Source: Deltaproteobacteria bacterium (GTDB taxonomy: Bacteria > Desulfobacterota_D > UBA1144 > Nemesobacterales > UBA2774). Taken from it: DNA of 64,000 nucleotides. The notes beneath the pieces are model-generated. The model was not told where the DNA came from. It made no database searches and worked only from the letters and a program-made list of their open reading frames with translations. The DNA lies in the NCBI GenBank assembly GCA_040223695.1, contig JAVKFU010000018.1:372001-436000 (forward strand), read 5' to 3'. Below are positions 59,008 through 64,000 of the stretch, in pieces (the stretch's first letter is position 1; the number at the start of each line of letters is the position of its first letter). The translations under genes were made by a program, and so were the position numbers.

Positions 59008-59601
59008 TTAAATGGTTTTCAGCTTCTCCCTTGCAGTCTCGGCCTCGCGGGAGTTCGGATATTTATCTATGAGCGTATTGAGAAAAAACCTGGCTTCTTT
59101 TTTCCTTCCCAGATTTATCAGCGCAAGCCCCTGCTTCAGGTAGGCTTCGGGAACCTTTTTGTCTCTGGGGTAAGCGTCAATCAGTTTTTGATATTCAAGT
59201 ATCGCGTCCTCAAACCTCCCATCGTTATAGCTTGCCACAGCTCTGGAATAAATATTTTCCGGAGTGTTTTTTGAGGGCTTGGCCGCCGCCGGAGGATTTT
59301 TGGGTTTGGTCTTCTTACCCGCTACCTTGTCTATCTTTCTTTTCAAGGTAACGTTTTTTTCCCGCATATTCTGAATTTCCGCAGCGAGCTTGAGCTGGTT
59401 GCTTTCTACCCTGTCGATATTGCGGTCTATTTTCGACATCCCGTTTTCCAGATCTTCGGAGAGTTTGTCTATTTTGGCTTCGAGAGTAGCTTGCCTCTCA
59501 TAAAGCTCGTCTAATCCCTCGGTCTTTGGGTAACAGCCGGTCAAAAGGATGAGAATTGCTGGAATTCCCATGTAAATCGGTTTTAAACGCTTTATTTTCA
59601 T
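59008..59601 (-). CDS. CpoB/YbgF-like lipoprotein with TPRs
   Basis: 197 residues. A lipoprotein signal ends in 'ILLTGC' (Cys22). An N-terminal coiled coil (about 30-90, 'RQATLEAKIDKLSEDLENGM') that trimerises in YbgF is followed by a basic linker and three TPRs in the last ~90 residues ('DGRFEDAILEYQKLIDAYPR'). This is the CpoB/YbgF plan, but it is a lipoprotein rather than a soluble periplasmic protein, and tolB/pal are not adjacent. Likely in the envelope, coordinating peptidoglycan and outer-membrane processes. Confidence 0.82.
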   Translation of the reverse strand: MKIKRLKPIYMGIPAILILLTGCYPKTEGLDELYERQATLEAKIDKLSEDLENGMSKIDRNIDRVESNQLKLAAEIQNMREKNVTLKRKIDKVAGKKTKPKNPPAAAKPSKNTPENIYSRAVASYNDGRFEDAILEYQKLIDAYPRDKKVPEAYLKQGLALINLGRKKEARFFLNTLIDKYPNSREAETAREKLKTI

Positions 59602-60006
59602 TTTACGGATTTTAAATAACCACCTACGCGCTTAAAATCTACCAGATTCCGCGAAACTTTCTACTAATTTTTTTATACTGAGTGACTTTTTTTGCCGGAG
59701 TTTGATCAGATTTATTTAATCCCCGAAGGATCATTTCTAAAGGCTTTTTCATACTGTTTCGAATTTATTTAATTAAATGATATGCTGCGGTTCCTGTGTA
59801 ATCGCTCGGATAGTATCCGCGCAGAATTTAATCCTTTCACTGACAAGTCTCGCCAACCTTATCTAAGGTAGTTTCTATAAATTTTATTTTACCCGGCTGT
59901 AATTACATACTGTGCAGCTTAAGGAAATTCCGATATGAGTTGGAAATAATAACGGGTAGAATTTCTAGAGTAATACTGTATGAGGGAAATTACGGGGAGA
60001 TAGGAA
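59602..60006. other. Intergenic region, no supported gene
   Basis: About 400 bp between divergently transcribed genes. I saw no supported coding sequence, RNA gene or clear promoter. The histidine kinase start (TTG) is preceded by GGGGAGATAGGA, which supplies its ribosome site. Confidence 0.4.
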
Positions 60007-61281
60007 TTGAACCTGAGTAAGCAGATAACGCTCGGCTACGCTTTAATGTTCTTTTTTATGATTCTAATAAGCGGTTTATCTATATATAGCATATACAATC
60101 TTGATAATACTGCCTCTAATATAACGGGCAGGTATAACACATTGTCAAGACTCCTTTCGGCTAAGGAAGAGGGGAAGCAGGGCATATTCGCAAACGAAAT
60201 GCTGCTTGAGTCGATAAGGATATCCGATAAGCAGATTCAGTATTCATATGTAATGATTTTTACCGTAGTCGGCGTCACTCTCCTGTTCGGCATTGTGCTC
60301 ACGGTGTTTATCCCCCGGATGATTACAAAACCTGTCCAGAAGCTTTTTAATGCGGCGGAATCGGTGAGTACCGGGGACTATTCCGTGCGGCTCCGGGATA
60401 TAAAAACGAGCAGTGAGATAAATACCCTTGTCAGAGCTTTCAATAATATGATGGATAACATAGACAGGAATAACCGCGAGCTTCAGGAAAAGAACGAGGA
60501 GATATTGAAGCTTCTCGAGACGACAAAGAGATTCAATGAGCGTCTGGAAACGGAAATAGCTCAGGCGACACGGGAGATTGAGGAAAAACACAAAGAGCTT
60601 GTGAAATCCGAAAAGCTCGCTACGATCGGCGAACTCGCTACAGGTGTGGCGCATGAAGTGAGGAATCCCCTTTCCGGTATCGGGCTTGCGCTCGAGCTTA
60701 TGAGGGATGAGACTAAAAATGAAGAGCACAGGCAGACAATGTCGGATATACTTCAGGAAATATCAAGGCTTGAGCGTATAGTTAAAGGACTCTTTCAGCT
60801 GGGCCACCCCAAGAGTCTCCAGCTTATTGAATGCACTCCGAATGATATAGTGGAACGGGCGCTTACCCTGATTAGTATGAAAGCGAAGGAAAAGGGAGTA
60901 TTGATAAAAAAAGAGCTCATGTGCGATAAGCATTTTTATGTGGACCATGAGCAGATAGAACAGGTCGTTTTAAATTTGCTTATAAACGGAATTGACGCAA
61001 CCGGGAGCTTCGGGGAAGTGAAAGTAATGACAAAAGGCCGTAACAGTTCTGTGCAAATTGTGGTTTCAGATACCGGATGCGGTTTTTCAGAGGAGGAGAT
61101 GGGAAAGATTCTTCAGCCGTTTTATTCGACCAAGGAGGCGGGCACAGGTCTCGGGCTTGCCATATCCAACAGGATAATTGAGGCTCACAGGGGTGTGCTT
61201 CGTATTTCAAGCCGGGTAGGGAAAGGCTCAACGTTTATTGTGGAGATTCCCAACAATCTGGAGAACGAGACTCAAGTATAG
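60007..61281 (+). CDS. Sensor histidine kinase (NtrB/ZraS-type)
   Basis: 424 residues from TTG 60007. Two transmembrane helices (about 10-32 and 78-103) enclose an unusually short periplasmic region of about 45 residues. A HAMP domain (~104-156) and a coiled coil follow, then the HisKA H box 'VAHEVRNPLSGIGLALELM' (His near 219), the N box 'EQVVLNLLINGIDAT', 'DTGCGFSEEEMGKILQPFYS' and the G2 box 'KEAGTGLGLAISNRIIEAH'. The sensed signal is unknown. It is 74 bp upstream of its likely cognate response regulator and the cstA gene. Confidence 0.94.
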   Translation: MNLSKQITLGYALMFFFMILISGLSIYSIYNLDNTASNITGRYNTLSRLLSAKEEGKQGIFANEMLLESIRISDKQIQYSYVMIFTVVGVTLLFGIVLTVFIPRMITKPVQKLFNAAESVSTGDYSVRLRDIKTSSEINTLVRAFNNMMDNIDRNNRELQEKNEEILKLLETTKRFNERLETEIAQATREIEEKHKELVKSEKLATIGELATGVAHEVRNPLSGIGLALELMRDETKNEEHRQTMSDILQEISRLERIVKGLFQLGHPKSLQLIECTPNDIVERALTLISMKAKEKGVLIKKELMCDKHFYVDHEQIEQVVLNLLINGIDATGSFGEVKVMTKGRNSSVQIVVSDTGCGFSEEEMGKILQPFYSTKEAGTGLGLAISNRIIEAHRGVLRISSRVGKGSTFIVEIPNNLENETQV

Positions 61282-61355
61282 TGCTTTCTAATGAAAAACC
61301 ACTATATATTAAAAACCTGTTTTTTGTGGAAATATAATATTATATAAAGGACTAA

Positions 61356-62729
61356 ATGAGCTCACTGATACTAATAATCGAAGATGAAAGGCTTCTTTGT
61401 AAGCAGCTGCGCAAGGCGCTTACTCAGGAGGGGTATTCTGTAATTACTTCTTTTGAGGGTGGCGAAGGGATCGAGATAGCCAAAAGGGAGAATCCCGATC
61501 TTGTTCTCCTGGACCTGAAACTGCCCGATACGGACGGCTTGAATGTGCTGAGAATTTTCTCGAACCTTGAACAGTCCCCGACAACCATAATGATGACTGC
61601 CCACGGAAGCGTAGAAGTTGCGGTAACCGCTATCAGAGTGGGGGCTTACGACTTCATTGAGAAACCCTTTCCACTGGATAAGCTCAAAGTAATGGTCAGG
61701 AATGCCCTCAGGACAAATATGCTGAAAAACAGTCTGAGCGCTGCTGCAATGAGAGCGCAGGAGAAGTACGGTTTTGATTCCCTAATAGGGGAGAGCACCT
61801 CAATAAAAGAAATAATCGGCCTTTTCAGGAAACTTACGGAGAGTGACCCGCGTACGATCTTGATTACCGGTGAGAGCGGGACGGGAAAGGGGCTTGCTTC
61901 AAAGGTGCTCCACTACAACGGTGCGAGAAGCCAGAGACCGTTCATCGAGATCAACTGTGCGGCGATTCCGGAAACTCTGCTGGAAAGCGAGTTGTTCGGC
62001 CATGAAGCGGGAGCGTTCACGGACGCGAAGAAGCTGAAGAAAGGAATACTTGAGCAGGCTGACGGCGGAACTGTGTTTCTCGATGAGATAGGAGACATGA
62101 GTCTTGCGCTCCAGGCAAAGCTTGTAAAGGCGGTTGAGGAGAGGTCTTTCAGAAGACTCGGGGGAACCAGGGATATAAAGGTCGACCTTTGCGTGATAGC
62201 GGCTACGAACCGCGACCTGAAGGTTTTGGTTAAACACGGCGAATTCCGGGAGGACCTGTATCACAGGTTAAACGTGATTAGCTTCGAGATGCCTGCTCTC
62301 AGAGACAGGAAGGAGGATCTCCCGCTTCTCACCGACTATTTTGTTTCCTACTTCAATACAGATTTGAACAAGAATATTTCCGAGATTCCGGAAGAAGTGA
62401 GGACGACTCTGTCAAATTACGACTGGCCGGGAAATGTCCGGGAACTAAGGAGTGCCATAGAACGGGCGATACTGCTCGGTGAAAACGGCGTGCTAAACCC
62501 GAAATATATAATGCTTGAAGACGGGGAAACCCTTCAGGTTCAGAACTCTGATGAAAAGATGATAATAGATGTCCCAATCGAGGACGCCTCTCTTTACAAA
62601 ATAGAAAAGAAGGTTATAACTAAGGCCTTGGATTTAAACGACTGGAACCAGACGAGAACAGCCGATATGCTTGGAATTACCCGGGAGGTTCTCCGTTACA
62701 GGATGAAGAAATGGGGGCTCTTGAGCTGA
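61356..62729 (+). CDS. Sigma-54-dependent response regulator (NtrC family)
   Basis: 457 residues. The receiver domain phospho-acceptor Asp is in 'DLVLLDLKLPDTDGLNVL' near residue 52. The AAA+ domain has Walker A 'ITGESGTGKGLASKVLHYNG', the sigma-54 contact loop 'AGAFTDAKKLKKG' (GAFTDA instead of GAFTGA) and 'ADGGTVFLDEIGDM'. The Fis-type HTH is at the end ('NQTRTADMLGITREVLRYRM'). It would activate sigma-54 promoters when phosphorylated by the kinase upstream; it is the only such activator in the window and cstA follows it. Confidence 0.95.
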   Translation: MSSLILIIEDERLLCKQLRKALTQEGYSVITSFEGGEGIEIAKRENPDLVLLDLKLPDTDGLNVLRIFSNLEQSPTTIMMTAHGSVEVAVTAIRVGAYDFIEKPFPLDKLKVMVRNALRTNMLKNSLSAAAMRAQEKYGFDSLIGESTSIKEIIGLFRKLTESDPRTILITGESGTGKGLASKVLHYNGARSQRPFIEINCAAIPETLLESELFGHEAGAFTDAKKLKKGILEQADGGTVFLDEIGDMSLALQAKLVKAVEERSFRRLGGTRDIKVDLCVIAATNRDLKVLVKHGEFREDLYHRLNVISFEMPALRDRKEDLPLLTDYFVSYFNTDLNKNISEIPEEVRTTLSNYDWPGNVRELRSAIERAILLGENGVLNPKYIMLEDGETLQVQNSDEKMIIDVPIEDASLYKIEKKVITKALDLNDWNQTRTADMLGITREVLRYRMKKWGLLS

Positions 62730-62742
62730 ATGGAGGTTACGT

Positions 62743-64000
62743 GTGAACGCCGCTCTTATAGCAGTCTTAGTTTTAATTCTGTATTTTCTAGGTTACCGCT
62801 ATTATTCAAAATTTATTGCTCAGAAGATTTTCCGTATTTCGGACGATGAGGTAACACCCGCCCATTTGAGAAATGACGGAGTTGATTACGTCCCGACCAA
62901 TAAACACGTTCTTTTCGGCCACCACTTCGCCTCAATCGCGGGCGCAGCGCCTATAATCGGCCCTGCGATAGCGGTATTCTGGGGATGGGTGCCGGCTATT
63001 ATATGGGTCGTTTTGGGGACCATATTTATGGGCGCCGTGCAGGATTTCAGCGCGCTCGTCATCTCCGTAAGGGAAAAGGGGAGGTCTGTAGGTGACCTTG
63101 CCGGAACCCTGGTCAACCAACGGGCGAGGACGCTTTTTCTGCTCATTGTCTATTTTCTCATTTTCTTTGTAATTGCAGTTTTTGCATATGCGATCGCGAG
63201 TCTCTTCGTTAATTTTCCTTCAAGTGTTCTGCCTGTAAACTTTCAGATTCTTGTAGCAGTGGCGATAGGATTTCTTTTCTATAAAAAGGGCGTTCCGATT
63301 CTCTGGCCATCCATATTCGCGTTGATCACCCTTTACGTCATGATATGGGTGGGAACGATGGTGCCGATCGAGATACCCGCTGTTATGGGGAGCCAAGTCG
63401 TAACCTGGATTATCCTGCTCATTATCTATTCATTTATTGCCTCGGTGCTGCCGGTATGGACGCTTCTTCAGCCTCGTGATTACATCAACGGGCATCAGCT
63501 CTTTCTCGGCCTCGGCCTGCTCTTCGTCGGTCTTCTCGTCGCGAATCCCCAAATGCAGGCTCCCGCCTATAACCATCATGCCGAAGGAGGCGTACCGATA
63601 TTTCCGTTTATCTTCGTTACGATAGCGTGCGGGGCCATAAGCGGGTTCCACGCACTCGTATCGAGCGGCACTTCGTCCAAGCAATTGAACAGGATGAGCG
63701 ACGCGAGGTTTATAGGATACGGCGGGATGCTGGGAGAAGGAACTCTCGCGATGATTGCCACGTTAGCCGTAGCGGCGGGGATTACAAAGGGGGATTGGCT
63801 CTCTCACTACGAAACGTGGGATATGGCGGCCCAAGGGGGCATAAGCAATTTTGTGATCGGGGCTTCCACTTTTCTCGAGGCGATCAAAATCCCGGACGCA
63901 TTCGCCGACACAATGATAAGCGTAATAGTAATCAGCTTTGCCGCCACCTCGCTAGATACCGCATCAAGGATTCAGAGGCTCATAATCGGGGAGCTCGGCT
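62743..64000 (+). CDS. cstA: Carbon starvation protein CstA (pyruvate/peptide transporter), truncated by window end
   Basis: 419 residues in the window, continuing past the edge. GTG 62743 has GGAGG 6 bases upstream and the stop of the response regulator lies 13 bases before it. The translation begins 'MNAALIAVLVLILYFLGYRY' and carries CstA signatures 'NKHVLFGHHFASIAGAAPII', 'GAVQDFSALVISVREKGRSV' and 'DTASRIQRLIIGELG' at the edge. CstA/BtsT transport pyruvate or peptides under carbon limitation. Grouping with a two-component system mirrors BtsSR-BtsT, although the regulator here is of NtrC type. Confidence 0.95.
   Translation, partial: MNAALIAVLVLILYFLGYRYYSKFIAQKIFRISDDEVTPAHLRNDGVDYVPTNKHVLFGHHFASIAGAAPIIGPAIAVFWGWVPAIIWVVLGTIFMGAVQDFSALVISVREKGRSVGDLAGTLVNQRARTLFLLIVYFLIFFVIAVFAYAIASLFVNFPSSVLPVNFQILVAVAIGFLFYKKGVPILWPSIFALITLYVMIWVGTMVPIEIPAVMGSQVVTWIILLIIYSFIASVLPVWTLLQPRDYINGHQLFLGLGLLFVGLLVANPQMQAPAYNHHAEGGVPIFPFIFVTIACGAISGFHALVSSGTSSKQLNRMSDARFIGYGGMLGEGTLAMIATLAVAAGITKGDWLSHYETWDMAAQGGISNFVIGASTFLEAIKIPDAFADTMISVIVISFAATSLDTASRIQRLIIGELG

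Noticed and set aside
62000-62030. GAFTDA as a defective sigma-54 contact loop
   Set aside because: As far as I recall, GAFTDA occurs naturally in NtrC-type activators, so it is not evidence of lost activity.

Overview
The window reads as a chromosome segment from a Gram-negative bacterium with an outer membrane: it has an OprP-type porin, a CpoB-like lipoprotein, a heptose-phosphate enzyme (HldE) and several lipoproteins. The mix of CarD, ATP-type PckA, MTA phosphorylase, MoxR/Bat proteins, a NtrC-type regulator and intergenic repeats of the kind seen in Deltaproteobacteria-like genomes suggests Desulfobacterota, Dadabacteria or a neighbouring lineage. The sequence alone does not fix the phylum. 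Most of the window is housekeeping genes in short operons. No insertion sequence, prophage or CRISPR array is visible.

Layout. 0-11.5 kb: the end of a Zn/Mn ABC importer (two permeases), a TPR protein, a bacterial-PH-like membrane protein, priA, a small unknown protein overlapping glnE, and an alkaline-phosphatase-superfamily enzyme. 11.5-18.5 kb: a DUF58/BatA pair, carD, pckA, a repeat-rich spacer, an isochorismatase-like hydrolase, then tRNA-Glu and tRNA-Lys with a partial duplication of the tRNA-Glu 3' end. 18.6-32 kb: an MFS transporter, trmI, a membrane-anchored nuclease, rsmG, an OCD/alanine dehydrogenase, mtnP-pfkB, a TPR lipoprotein, hldE, a CpsB-type phosphatase, and a minus-strand block with an Mrp ATPase, a MIP18 factor, Hsp20, a CbpA-type co-chaperone and a DUF1844 protein. 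32-45.6 kb: a Fur/PerR regulator, a small antitoxin-like gene, an isolated nuoM, a MoxR/peptidase-MA/DUF4175 operon, two tandem PTPS paralogues with folE, hemA-hemC, a DnaQ exonuclease fused to a WYL domain, and a coiled-coil lipoprotein.

45.7-52 kb is a visibly A+T-richer stress island directly downstream of an initiator tRNA-Met gene. It holds a small unlisted 53-codon gene, an acidic repeat lipoprotein, DUF883, DUF1206 and App1/DUF2183 proteins, a four-helix-bundle PA2169-type protein and a PfpI/DJ-1 protein. Two of its units have convincing sigma-54 (-24/-12) promoters, and one has a perfect 16-bp palindrome about 120 bp upstream of the predicted start, where an enhancer-binding protein would sit. 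52-64 kb: a nitronate-monooxygenase-like enzyme, an OprP porin, a GbpA-like chitin-active LPMO, a MaoC-Pta fusion with acetate kinase, a CpoB-like lipoprotein, and a histidine kinase/NtrC-type regulator followed by cstA, which runs off the window.

The most unusual signal is in the pterin operon. The two PTPS paralogues align without gaps over residues 1-86 and have lost complementary members of the Cys/Asp/His catalytic triad: the first has Ala36 with Asp81-His82, the second has Cys36 with Asp81-Tyr82. Because that triad is assembled across subunits in characterised PTPS, an obligate hetero-oligomer is a testable prediction. Other points of interest are the sigma-54 island, the DnaQ-WYL fusion, the Bat/MoxR module split over two loci, the Mrp protein lacking its CxxC, and the duplicated tRNA-Glu end.
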